A stretch of 64,000 nucleotides of DNA from the NCBI GenBank assembly GCA_025267735.1, contig CM046301.1, positions 68,963,872-69,027,871 on the forward strand. Direction: 5' to 3'. Both the position numbers and the translations under genes were made by a program. This document shows positions 11,169 through 23,800 of the stretch, piece after piece. This DNA comes from Mactra quadrangularis (taxonomy: Eukaryota > Mollusca > Bivalvia > Venerida > Mactridae). A model generated the notes under the pieces. That model did not search any database and was not told the origin of the DNA. It saw only the letters and a list, made by a program, of their open reading frames with translations. Position 1 is the first letter of the stretch, and each line of letters starts with the position of its first letter.

Positions 11169-14100
11169 TTACAGATTATTCACTAGAGTATAAGGAGCCA
11201 ATATATCATCTAACGTATCAGGTCTTCTTATAACTTCTATATCATTTCCATTGATCAATACCTCTGCTGGACGTACCTGTAAAATGTAGAATTATACATT
11301 AGTACATTGGACATTAACATCATTAGAGCATTTTTTAGGAGGTGTGATGATCAGGTCTGTAAAGATAATTGATCATTTTATCAGCCCTTTGATCTGGATA
11401 AAATGTATATATCTTTAATGTACAAGTATATCGAAGACATTAATACATAGCACTGTTTTGCAAGAAATCAATTATCATGAGCATAAATAGGTTTTGAGCA
11501 GTTTTCATACTAGCTGAAAAATTGTGGTATTCATACCAGCATGTGCTGCGTAATAACCTCTAATTGAAAGAGATACTACTGTTTAGTGCTTGGAAACTGA
11601 TTTTTTATAGGTTATAAGAACCTGAAACAATTTCAATTTGAAACAACAAGCTTATAAAAGCAGATTTTTTTTCTACAGTGTTACATGCTTATGTTGCAAT
11701 TTCAGAGGAACTAAATCATCCAATAAATGTTGTCATACGTACCCTCATATTATAATTAGATGACATGCTACCACAGTATGCCCCTACATCAAATATAGCC
11801 ATAATACATCCTTCATGTGGTGTTTCTATATAACGATCCTATAATACATTATATAATAGATTCATACATAAAAATAACATGATACACAAATTGAGCACAT
11901 TGTTTTTAATTGACAATTTTGAGAAAAGTTTTATACCTTTCATATCTCAGAAACTACTGAAGGAATTCACATTAACATTCACATATGTTGTTTTTGTTTA
12001 TCATTTATCATTACATCACTTCAAGTGCGTTTATTCTGTCTAAATTTGTTCTGTGATCATTTGTGATCAGAGATTTGTATATTATTAAAACTCATGTTAC
12101 TTTCACTCATGATTATGATGCGGTTCTTACCTGTTCACATTATGGGGAGAAGGATATGTAAGCCGCCTGATAGCTCAGTCAGGAGAGCAATCACCTTGTG
12201 TGAGGGGTCCTAGGTTCGAGTCCCAGTCAGGCTGCATATTTTTCTTTCCCTGTGACAGCTAAAACATTCTTGAAAAATAATTTCTGAGCTCTCTAGGCAA
12301 AAAACCTCAATCATATCCCAAAATCAACAATTATAACATCTATACCTTTCCTAAAAAGTCTCCACTCTCACATACTGGACCAACAACATTATAAACATCT
12401 TTGTTGCCATGGTTACTAGGTTCTGCTAGATCTATATGATGATAGGCATCATACAATGCTGGTCTGATAACTTCTGTCATAGCTCCATCAACAACAATAT
12501 AACTGTAAAACACACAACTCTGTTTGAAATGTTTGTCACTTTAGTTTGTCTTCAACAACGATATAACTGTAAAACACACAACTCTGTTTGAAATGTTTAT
12601 CATATTAGTTTGTCCTTTTCTCAGACTGTCAGCAGGGTCCCAATTCACCATTAACATTAAGCAGGGGCGGATCCAGGATTTTTTTCTATGGGGTGTCCGA
12701 ACTTTTCTAGGGGGATCAGATCCTTGAACTACAACCACATTAAACACATTTCAATGTTTAGTTAAGTTCCGCCACAAAGACCACTTCGGTTATTGCTACA
12801 TAGGGCCATTTTTTACAATACATTTTTCAGTTTCAAATGCCATTCTGCCTCCAACCACTGATTCTAAACAAGTTGGAAGTATGTGTCTAATAACTGGTTG
12901 ACTGACCGCTGTTATCCCTTACAATGGGGAGCCAACTATGAAAAGCCATTGTCACCTGCACAGAGCCAGGTCAGCTAACACAACATGTGCCGGCTGACAA
13001 GACTCTTTACTGTTGGCTGCCAATCGTCCAATTGATATGTTGAAATCCCTAAAATGACAATGGATAGGTCTAAAAATTGAAGACTGACTATTCCATTGTG
13101 GATATTCAGCATTGAAAGATTAATATAACCAAAACAATGGGTTGCTAAGGCATTAAACTAACCAAAAAGAAAATTAATTAAGACTAAGTTACTCATAATT
13201 GGCGGTTTAGAAAGTACAATTGCGTTAAAAACCTGGCATCGCTTTCACCTAAATCTTCTTTACCAATCAGCACTTGATTTCACAAAGATAGCTCAAATTG
13301 AGGTTAGTTCTCTTTATGTACATATCATCCTTATGTAATTATATCCATCAGTAATCATTTTAACCTTTACAAAGGCCGAGAGGTTACGATGTTGGACTGG
13401 TAATCATTGGATAGCCATTGGATAGAAACTTTAGCTTACTAGCGCAGTACTGGGGGGACCAGGAAGCGGATTCGAGAAAGTGGTAAATCTAAGGAGCAAG
13501 AACTTGTTTCACAAACAAACTAAAATAAATTGATATGAACTACTACAAAGACTATAAATGTATTGTTCTAGATTTTATGTGTAAGTATTTTGGTTTAGTT
13601 TTATCAGACATGTTGATGTTATCCTCTGGTTATGATGACGAAAGATTAAGTTAAAAATCTATTAAACTCAACAATATCACGTGTCATTAATTAAAGGTAC
13701 TAGTACAAAGATTTGGTTAAGATTTTTCTACATTTTCAAAACAAAATACCATTCAGCGTCTGTAATTGTGTAAAAAAAATCTTAATGAATTGAGACAGAC
13801 AGACCTATAGATTGCAAAAAAATAAACAAAAAGTCACCAAAAAAATGCGCTAAAATTGTCTATACCGTGACATACGGGGTAGATTTTTACAACTTGAAAC
13901 ACCATCATTTGTAGTTGTATGTCCATTTGCACTAAAATTGTCATTATTAAATCACTTATTTCCTGCTTTAAAAAGTGTTTCCAAACAATTTTGATAGTTT
14001 CAGAAAAAAAGTTGATATTTAAGTTGAAATCTGTGAATGAGTACCTTTCAACAAAAAAAATAAATAGGATAATCCTTACTTCTGGGAATGTCCATGTTTG

Positions 14101-17100
14101 ACTCCCAGTACTTGACACACTAAGATACCAGCGTTACCTATCAATGATCTTCCAGGCTCCAATATCAGAGATACATTATCATCACCAAATACTTCATCTA
14201 TTACATTGATAACTTCTGCAGGTGTTGGAGTATAGATTACATGATTTGTATCAACATGGTTAACATCAGGACTTGCAGTTTTGGCCCCCTGAATAGTAAG
14301 AACAAATTGTAACAAAAGGTAAATAAATACAAAGAGGATATTTGCTTATTTCGATGTAAGATCGATTTTTATTTCACGAGTGAGCTAAGGATGCAATATT
14401 TGCACAAGTGGCGTAACCACGAGTGAAAATATAATATACTTAGGTCACGTGTGAAATAAATAGATCTTACACCAAAATAAACAAATTTTTTGTTTATCAT
14501 ATGCTTCAAACCTGTGGTATTTAATGTTTACATCCGATATGTCTCCAGAAAGGGGCGTCCAAAAACAGTGAAAATAAATTTATTTTCATTGGTTCAAAAC
14601 AGTGGCATATCGATTTTTATTTCGCCGATATAAATCCCGGAATTCCACTATAGACTATAGAAAGCATATAATAAAATACATGTAGTAATAAAAGTACTGT
14701 TCCACTTAAATGTTTTAATATGGGGATTTTTTCTTATCAAATTAAGCATTATATAGCATAATTCTGCTATAACAACTATAACAATAAACTGGTCTTTATA
14801 GCCGAAATTTACTGTAAGACATCATATTTTTTGATGAACAAAAGCTTAGACCCATTTATTTATGCTGGGTTTAACGCCGTGCCAACACAATCTTTGTAGG
14901 CTATTTAACGACGTCCAGCGCACCTAACCTGGCTTTCCTGTACCTTTGTACTATTGTCTATAACCAGTACTCACCTACCCTTTCACAAGGCTGGAAACTT
15001 CTCCGTATACCTTATTAATGGAGAAAACTTGACATTATTGTAGAATTTTAATGGAAAGGTATAACTTCCCAGGGTGGGATACGAACCCGTACCCCTTTTG
15101 GGACACTAGATTTGAAATCAAGGCGCGCTACCAACTGCGCTACCGACTCGGGTTAAAACTTAAAACTACTAAGACAGATGACAATAATGTTACATGATAA
15201 CATTGCTACAGTACGGAGCATAGAAAGTGACATTTCCAAATATTTTGTTTATTTTCTTAATTATTTCTTTTAAACGTAATATTATGTTGTTGTTTTTTTT
15301 GCAAAATATAATGTTTACACGAAATAATACTTTTATGTTTAAACAAACAATTATTACATATTTATGAAATATTATTTCATTTAAACGTAATAATTATTTT
15401 GTTTATTTATATTATTCCATAAAAACGAACTAATATTTTGGAAAAACGAAATTATATTACTTTTACAAATACAAAATAATTTGTGATTATAAAAAAGTTT
15501 TTCAAAATGTCCCTTTAGGAGCTCCATACTATATTGAGTACAAGTGTACATACGAGTATTTATAATGAATGTACATGTTTGGTATCTTACATGTTGTTTA
15601 TAGTTGATACCTAATCCTCCACCAAGATTGATTACATTTAAATGTTTATATCCATCAGATTTTAATCTTTTGTAGAAATTATAAATAATGATAGCTGATT
15701 CTCTGTAAATGTATAAAGAACACACATTATCTTCAGTTACAACAGATAATATAGGAAAGTAATTATGTAGCAGCAGTGGTCCAGTGGTAGGACGAGTGGT
15801 AGGGATCGAAAGGGTCCCGGATTCGATCCCCATAAGGGGGGGGGGGCACTGCTAATTTCCTTTACCAAGAAATTAACCTACAGTTGTTCCACTCCACATA
15901 GGTGTAAATGGGTACTGTGAGGGATCACCTGTCTGAAGGTGATTTCAATGATCAGGAGTTATAGTACAAGATTGTAAAGTCGTCTTGACATGTATATGGA
16001 AGCAGACTTTAAATCGCACTTGAACTTTTTAACTTAAACTTTTAACTTTAATAAAGCTTTCACCAGTGAATGTGTTGCATCTCGTACACATCTCAATGTA
16101 CTAATATCAAGGTATAATTCCATCTAGTGTGCTTATCTATTCCAATGAACTTTTGTTAATCAGTTAATTGGTTAGAATAACTTTTAGATTATCAGGTAGT
16201 GCTAGATGGAGATGCAGTTGATAATAAATTTAGATATATTCAACTTCCATAACTGAATTTATTTCAGTGACAATATAAACCTACTGTAATGGTCAGTGAT
16301 GCCACGCCCCATGCTATCTAGCTAACCAATGGAATATCTTGATGCATGCATGTTGTAGTATAGTATGAATGTTCTGAGTATTATAGTCATCTTACTGTTA
16401 GAGTTCTAGAATAAAGGTTATGCTATTAAACATCCCTTTTGGGTCTGTTATTATATACAATCCCTATTCAGGGTCGGATAAGTTCTAAGAACATTACACC
16501 TACCTTAAAATATTTATGTCAGTGACAATGTAAACCTACCTGAATATATTTATGTCATTGACAATGTAAACCTACCTGAATATATTTATGTCATTGACAA
16601 TGTAAACCTACCTGAATATATTTATGTCAGTGACAACGTAAACCTTCCTAAATATATTTATGTCAGTGACAATGTAAACCTACCTTAATATATTTATGTC
16701 TGTGACAATGTTAACCTAACAAAATATATTTATGTCAGTGACAATGTTAACCTACCTGAATATATTTATGTCAGTGACAATGTAAATCTACCTGAACATA
16801 TTTATGTCAGTGATAATGTAAACCTACCTGAATATATTTATGTAAGTGACAATGTAAACCTACCTGAATATATTTATGTCAGTGACAATGTAAACCTACC
16901 TGAATATATTTATGTATGTGAAATTGTAAACCTACCTGAATATATTTGTCAGTGACAATGTAAACCTACCTGAATATATTTATGTCAGTGACAATGTAAA
17001 CCTACCTGAATATATTTGTCAGTGACAATGTAAACCTACATGAATATATTTATGTCAGTGAAATGTAAACCTACCTTAATATATTTATGTCAGTGACAAC

Positions 17101-19531
17101 GTAAACCTACATGAATATATCTACGTCAGTGACAATGTAAACCTACCTGAATATATTTATGTCAGTGACAACGTAAACCTACATGAATATATTTATGTCA
17201 GTGACAACGTAAACCTACATGAATATATTTATGTCAGTGACAACGTACACCTACCTGAATATATTTATGTCAGTGACAATGTAAACCTACCTGAATATAT
17301 TTATGTCAGTTATCGTAGAGCCTGTATGACAATGTAATCCTATAAGCTGTATTAGAGGCTCAGATTTAATGTCTGTAAGTATTATATCTATATCTTCGCC
17401 GTTGATGCCAAACTTGGTATCTTTACTTCCTGTACATATATACTCGTGAACTTTCTATAAATAAAAAGGTTAAATAATGAGACAACCTTTTAAGAGTGTA
17501 CTTTAAAATGATAAGTTATTATAAGTACGTGTGAATTTATGAACTTATTTCGTGTACATGGATAACCCAATTCTGACCTTATCAAGAATGGAAATTTAAA
17601 ATTACATTTAAGTTAAACAAGTCATAGTCAGTATTGCAGGCAATGCATAAGTCCCCTCTCGGTGAAATATTTCTCTTTGGCATGAACTTGGCCAAAAACA
17701 ATACCTTGCTTGATTTTCAAACAAATTAAATGATTTATAAAAAGGTATTTAAGATTAATTGTGTCAAATTGACATTGGAAAATAAGGGTAAAATCCGAGT
17801 AATCCAACTGATTGGACCTGGCTATTTAAAGAGTATGCAAAGAGAAATAACTGACTGAAGTCCCTTTTTACCATAGCAATAAGCTTTTCAAGAAAAAGGC
17901 CAGTACACCAAAGAAAAAGACACAGATAAGTTTCACATTGCTAGATACCATTGTCCATCAAGCTAGCTTAAATAGATTTTGAATTACCCCAAAGTACAAA
18001 TCTAATGAAATTTTGCTTATTTCTGTATCCATAGCAACCACAATTTTGATCATTAAAAGAAAAGATAGTAATGTGGACAATATTGGGACTTTGCTACAAA
18101 ATAACAAGAGAGTCAAGATAACCTTAGATCACTCACTTGAGGTCAACAGAGTATTCTTATTTACAGTTGTTTGACCACCAATGACCCATTATAAAGCTTC
18201 TTCTTTGATATGAACCTACAGACCAAGTTTAATGAAAATTGGAGCAAAATTGTATACCGCCAAGAGTGTACACGAGGTTTTGTCTTACATTTACGAAGAT
18301 TTGACAATATATGACATGTTGTCAACTCATCAGAGAGTTCGTTGAAGCTACTGTCCATATTGTGAGACAATTAAGGCAAACAATGGACTTCCAGAGTGTC
18401 CACAGTTTCTTATTTTACCCAGTGACCTAAATATTGACCTAGTGACCTAGATTTTGACATATACCCCATTACCAAACCTATTTGGGATTTTATTGCTTTG
18501 AATAAAGTAACCGACCTTGTTGTGAGATAAGACAATTTGTGCAAACTCGTGGTCACTAGAATGTTCACAAGTGATTAACGTAGTGACTTAGTTTTGGATA
18601 ATAAAATATTTATCCTCGTGAACAAATCTTCTGTTTACATTAACGTATGCATAATGTTCATTACATAAGCGATAAATGTGACTAGTAATATAAACACGTA
18701 TATTAACATACATTTCAATGTCAATTGATTACAAATAAACGAGTCACTGACGCACATTTTGTACTTTTATCGAAAAAAGTCACTTTAGAGATATCTAAAT
18801 TCAATATAAACGCCTTCGGTGGATAATAATAAAACCGCTGGCTATTGGCATGATTGTGTCTCCTAAAACTATTATTCATTATGTATATAATACACGTTTT
18901 ATTTCTTTGATGTGGGCAAGCCTTTTTCATGCCGACAGGTAGTGAGTTAAACTTAACTTTTCAGTTACAATATTGAAAATTGAGAATTTGAAAAATATAT
19001 ATTTACCGGGTCCACATCAGGGTTTACACGAAGTAGAACACGAGCACCTGTCTTTAAACGTCTAACAACATTTATAGTTTGTTTAAGATTGAATACACTA
19101 TCAATGTTAAGCATACAATTGTTCCTCACAGCGAGTTCTATCTCCCAGTTCTGTTTACCATTACCATTCAGTAACAAGTTCTCTGGTTTAAACCCTAATT
19201 GTATAGCAAGTTTAAGTTCCAATCCACTGACCAGAGTCACTGAACATCCTAAATCTTTCATTATTGTCATCAACGTCGGGTTCATGTTGGCTTTCATCGC
19301 ATAGTTCAACATCGTAGGCCTTCCAAGTTTTTGTAAGCTGTTCTGATAAGCTAGTACATTGTCAACAATTTGTTTCTTGCTGTAAACATACACTGGTGAG
19401 GTTGTTGTTGTTCCACATTTCTCTAACCAACTTTTGATGCTAGTTACAGGCACTGATTCACAATGTAATATTCCGTCCACATAATTAAAACAACTCGAGA
19501 AATATTTATCTTCTATTCCATTGCTGGCCAT
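11169..19531 (-). CDS. lysA: diaminopimelate decarboxylase-like enzyme, complete, seven exons
   Basis: Exons on the minus strand: 19531-19007, 17454-17291, 15702-15591, 14288-14080, 12502-12346, 11838-11743, 11276-11169 (stop TAA). All borders are GT..AG and all phases agree, giving 456 residues against about 420 for bacterial LysA. The family is pyridoxal-phosphate fold type III; LysA removes CO2 from meso-diaminopimelate to give lysine. Visible motifs are YAMKAN with the cofactor lysine at residue 80, RVNPDVDP at the end of exon 1, HCHTGS at 216-221, the glycine loop GGGLG at 257-261, EPGRS at 311-315, CESGD from 381 with the catalytic Cys, and GAY at 408-410. These fit LysA better than ornithine decarboxylase. 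No key residue is missing, so activity is plausible. Animals are not known to make diaminopimelate, so substrate and role are uncertain. The start ATG at 19531 is the first in the open frame. The exon 2 donor and exon 5 acceptor are duplicated in tandem. Confidence 0.92.
12163..12236 (+). repeat. tRNA-like sequence, probably a SINE head
   Basis: GCCTGAT pairs with GTCAGGC (one G-T pair) and the D arm has GCTC..GAGC. The B box is GGTTCGAGTCCC. The anticodon arm folds badly and the expected T before the anticodon is missing, so a working tRNA is unlikely. Confidence 0.5.
12488..12612 (-). repeat. 64-bp duplication across the exon 5 acceptor of the lysA-like gene
   Basis: Two copies (12488-12551 and 12552 onward) share the first 15 bases of exon 5, the acceptor TTTTACAG and about 45 intron bases. 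The second copy is a decoy acceptor plus exon stub, with one change in the exon part (an A to G on the plus strand) and a few in the intron part. Confidence 0.85.
12660..12755. mobile_element. fragment of the GGATCC-type MITE
   Basis: Starts GCAGGGGCGGATCCAGGATT and continues to the ACAACCACATTAAACACATT block, then stops. The right half is absent. Confidence 0.65.
13691..14050. mobile_element. TTAA-type MITE (piggyBac-like ends)
   Basis: Ends AAAGGTACTAGT and its inverted partner GAGTACCTTT; TTAA on the left side. Copies at 41095 and 61567 are similar throughout. The right end is 30 bp from the donor of lysA-like exon 4. Confidence 0.72.
14340..14680. repeat. copy of the 9870 interspersed repeat, inverted
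   Basis: Begins with GATTTTTATTTCACGAGTGAGC and ends near GATATAAATCCCGG, the reverse of blocks at 9870-10170. Confidence 0.5.
14870..15155 (-). repeat. tRNA-headed SINE, minus strand
   Basis: Third good copy of the 1587 family, in a lysA-like gene intron, same strand as the gene. Confidence 0.75.
15767..16050 (+). repeat. SINE of the GTGGTCCAGTGGTAGGA family
   Basis: Near-complete copy in a lysA-like gene intron, opposite strand to the gene, just upstream of exon 3. It holds a run of about a dozen G. Confidence 0.75.
16498..17330 (-). repeat. 36-bp tandem array built on the exon 2 donor of the lysA-like gene
   Basis: About 22-23 head-to-tail copies of a 36-bp unit (plus strand: CTGAATATATTTATGTCAGT followed by GACAATGTAAACCTAC). 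The right edge is the last bases of coding exon 2 and its donor (exon ends at 17291). On the gene strand each unit carries TATATTCAG|GTAGGT, a complete donor match. Some units are 31-35 bp or have point changes. A lone remnant sits at about 16263-16286. Confidence 0.9.
18110..18610. repeat. interspersed repeat of the GACCTAGTGACCTAG type
   Basis: Holds TGACCTAGTGACCTAGATTT and AAGTTTAATGAAAATTGG blocks, a dispersed repeat type common in mollusc genomes. It lies in lysA-like intron 1. Confidence 0.55.
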
Positions 19532-20815
19532 TTTTACAAAATTTTAAGATCTTAACTAAGTAAATGTCTATACATACATATAGTTTTATACTGTACTTAA
19601 GTTGAACTTCTTTATTTATTTATGCGAGGGAGTATTTCTATTGGCAGCTTGACATTCAATTCAAATGCCGCTTTAAGTAAGCGGAAGTAAAAGTGTTTAT
19701 CAATGTGGAATTCGTATTTAGATAAGTGTGGATGACCTGAGCCTTGATAAGTTACGTATCTCGGTCAGGGTGTATAGTACAGGTCGTATATATCAGATCA
19801 TGAATGTTCATGTACTTTAAAAATGAACTTGTCCTTCAACAGGCGAATAAGGCGATGCTAGAGCACTGTTTTGCTGATTTGAATACTTATACAACCATAG
19901 GGCCCGTATTATCAAGTGTCTTACGACCGATTTTAGTCGTATATTCATCTATATTGTTATGTTAAAAAGTTAATGTTAAAAGTGCGGTTTAAAGTCTGCT
20001 TCCATCTACATGTTCAGCCGACTTTACAATCTTGTACGTTAACTCCTGGTCACTGAAATCACCCTCAGGCAGGCGATCCCTCACAGTACCCATTTACCGT
20101 ACCTGGGTGGAGTGGAACAATCGTAGGTTAATTTCTTGCTCAAGGAAATTAGCAGTGCCCCTAGTGGGGATCGAACCCGGGGCCTCTCGATCCATAAGCG
20201 TGAGTCCTACCACTGGACCACTGCTCCTACTAAAATGTTGAATTGTCGTAAGTTTTTTAATAATACGCTGTCCTGGTTCTGGCTTTCAAAACTTTGTAAG
20301 CCGCTTTTTAATACTTTGTATCTTCGTCTGATGCGGCATTATTTAACAGCATAGACACGGATTCGCAGAAGACTTTAAGCTAGTATAGTTCGTTTTTTCT
20401 CAACTGTCAAAGCATGAATAATAACACGGTGAATACGTTTGTTAAAATTATCGTCGTAATACATCCATGAGTTTCCGAAAGAGTGTATTATGATTGAGTA
20501 AAGCTGCTTATTCCGTATGATATGTTTTAGTCAAGATATTCTTAATAACAATTAGGACGCCGGTACAAAAACAATGCATTCAGTCATTGTGAAATTATTC
20601 AAGCTTTGACAGATGAGAAAAATCGGACATTTTAACCTATTAGCATCGGGTACTTACGTACGAAGTCAATCGAGGTAGTCAACCTTTGACCTTTATACAT
20701 GTACAAAAAACTTGAACCTTACATATGTAACACTAAGAAACTATTTAACAATTTCAAAATTTTATTTCTGTGAATGGAATAATATTAATAAAAGAATAAT
20801 AATAACAAATTAGAG
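19532..20815. other. intergenic region, lysA-like promoter side to TSSK 3' end
   Basis: Contains the lysA-like upstream region (no clear TATA box or GC-rich core noted), the minus-strand SINE at 19985-20228 and non-repetitive AT-rich sequence. No gene seen. Confidence 0.55.
19985..20228 (-). repeat. SINE of the GTGGTCCAGTGGTAGGA family, minus strand
   Basis: Near-complete copy between the lysA-like and TSSK genes. Confidence 0.75.
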
Positions 20816-23800
20816 TTAAGAAGAAATACTCTTCAACCATGGATGAGCAAATATTTGAGCAACTGTTGCTCGTCTCTTTTTATGTGCTTCTAATACAGCA
20901 TGTATCAGAGTTTTACATTCATCTGTCAGTTTCTTAGATTTAGAGAATCCTACTTTCCTCTCCGTTTGATCCTTCACCATCTTTTTAATGTTAGAATCAT
21001 CATAAGGCATCGAACCACACACCTGTAAATGTACCAAACATTACATGGTTAAAACTTAGAGCTATGTCAGGAAAATTCGTCCAGAAAAAATGTATCCCAA
21101 TTCCTTGATGCGAGAAAATCAAAGAACGTGAGGTGGTCTACACGATTATAACTGTGCTCATTCTCGTACCAAGAGGTTATCAAGATTCTCGATCTAACGA
21201 GCTAGTATTGAGAATCTTGGTAATATCGAGTATGTTGATAGCCTCTGGGAACGAGAATGATCTTAACTATGCCTAGAAAACGTGTCCAGAAAAAATGAAT
21301 TCCATTTCCTCGATGCGAGAAAAATCAAAGGGTGTGGGATGATCTACATGGATATGTCACCATGCAAAGCTGTACAGTCAATGTCTGATCTGTAATCAAC
21401 AGGTGAAAAATAGGAGATTCAACATAAATAAACTTTTTTTTTTTTTTCATTTGATTAAAAAAAAAAAAAAAAACATAAATACGTTTTATTATGTTTTGAA
21501 TTAATTTCACCATTTTATAGCTGTTTTTGTGTACATGTATTATTTATTTTAGTAAAAAATACACTCTTCAATCAACATAATTAGATTTAATCAATCGTGT
21601 AACTCGGATATTTCCGTATGTTTCGTAAAATACACAGCATAAAGGCCGAAGTAAAAGGATTGTAAATATAAAGCCCCTTTATAAAAAGAAACACTGTTTT
21701 TGGAGTACGAAGAAAATAGACATTTATCTATTGCAAACAAATCTAATAAACAATTTTAATTAAATGCAAATATTGCTTAAATACGTTTATATTTTTATTT
21801 GATTTCAAAGTGATAGTAGATCGAAGCCGAAAATAGAATGAATTTGGTTGTCAATAATTGAGACAATAGTTTTGGTCACAGTATGTTTAAGATGAAGTCT
21901 TTGTTATAGGAAAAATGCTCCAAATTGTGTCTCTTATAAATAATATATTATGATAACTTTATGTTTGTAAAACAATTTTCAAGTTTTCTGTTGATGAATT
22001 TATCTTCAAATAGAGGCTTTAATGGGATGTGTTTAATATACATGTATTTAAACTTTTCTTCATAGAAATGAGTAATTAAAATGTGTGGTTTTTCTTGCTA
22101 ATAGGACATGTATTTTATTATTGAAAATACATATACAAGTAGCAACAGTTCAACATACTTCTAACTAACATGTCCTTGTAAAAATTGAAAACTTGCGAAA
22201 TCAGCAAGATTTCAGACTAGCAAATAATATAAATAAATTACATAAAACTTTAACATTAATGTACTCTCTGATATTTATAGTTTCGTTTTATTGCTGACGA
22301 TCCTTGCTATAACATAGAGGTGTATCAATACGGTAAAACCCGTATTGCAATATATTGCAATACGTATCGGGTTTTACGTAGATATCGAAGCAGAAATTCA
22401 AGCACATTTAATGTCCTTATTGGATCAGCATCACATACATATGTGCATTTTAAATACTCTCTCAAACAAACGTATGATGAGTTGTGTAAAATGGAATATA
22501 TGCTAGAAAATGCATAACTTAAAACAGACACTCTAACTATGATAATATGACCAAATGTTTAACATATGAAAGCACCAAGTTCTAGATAATTTCAAGTTTT
22601 CAACACTTTCTTTTTATTTTCAAACCTTTAAATTTAAGAATCTTATAAAAACAATCAGCATGGCAAATAACTACGTACAAAAACCGGTTCAGGGAAAAAT
22701 AGAACCGGTTAAAACCGTCAGAATTCGTAATTGCAATATTAACCAGTAAATCGGTTAACCGTTACACCCCTAATTATAACATAAAAGGGTGAAAAGTACT
22801 GTTTCTTAAGTGCTTACAACATATTAGTAATATGACTTTTATACTCGACATGGGTGCTGTTTGTTTAGAGAATTTGGTGTTAGTAAGTCTAAAATAAAAT
22901 AAGTCTAACAATATAGCTGATAAGCTGTAAGTCTATTATCTTAATTAATCAACAGTTTTAGACATGTAAAACCTAATGAAACAACGCTGCAATAAGAATC
23001 CCATTCTTTATTCTCTTCGAATAAATATTTGTTTTGTTTTGTTTAATTTAAGTAAAGGTCCGTCTGCTCCATAAATGTGCATTGTGTGACTCTTCATCCC
23101 TAAACGATTATTTTTTAGTTTAATCAGAGTGAAATTTAGAAATATCCCTGATGTAATTCGTATCAATAACAAAAATCTATGTACATACCATAATATAAAG
23201 TATGACTCCCATAGCCCAGATATCATGAAGAGGTAGATTGTATGGTTCACCACGAAGTACTTCCGGTGCAGCATAGGCGGCGCTTCCACAGAATGTCTTG
23301 CTTACGTCACCAATCTCAAATGTCCGAGCAAATCCAAAATCACTGACCTTGACATTGTTAGAATTGTCTAATAAAAGATTTTCACATTTCAAGTCCCTGA
23401 AATAGTTTGAATAATTTCAGTAGCTTTTGTTTGACAAGCTAAATGGAATGGACCAAAGTAGTTTTTTTTCTTAAAACATTTTTTATTATGCGCAATGTAG
23501 CATACTACCTCACGAGGGTCCACGATGGAAACAAGAGTTCACTCTTTTTTGTGCTAATCCTGGTGCTGGTATTTCATGACATGGTTTTAATATATATATT
23601 ATCATGAAATACCAGCACCAGGGTTAGCATGTATATGAAACTTTCAATATATTTTTTTCTACGGTATCATATTTTTATTGCTAAGTTACTTATGCCATGT
23701 AGCATTTTGCCAATACATTTTTGTACCTAAATAAATCTAAATTAATCTAGAACACACATTATTTCTGACCTGTAGTATATAATGACTGAATGTAAAATTC

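Noticed and set aside
12163..12236. tRNA gene with intact acceptor stem
   Set aside because: The anticodon stem has mismatches and the loop lacks the usual T before the anticodon.
13834..14118. Open frames on both strands next to lysA-like exon 4
   Set aside because: They fall in the TTAA-type MITE and adjoining exon and do not resemble any protein apart from the exon part.
16498..17330. CRISPR-like array of regular direct repeats
   Set aside because: Units follow one another with no unique spacers, the host is an animal, and the unit is a copy of an exon border.
11169..19531. Bacterial contamination as the source of the lysA-like gene
   Set aside because: Six phased GT..AG introns, host SINEs and MITEs inside them and continuous animal genes on the right side show it is resident.
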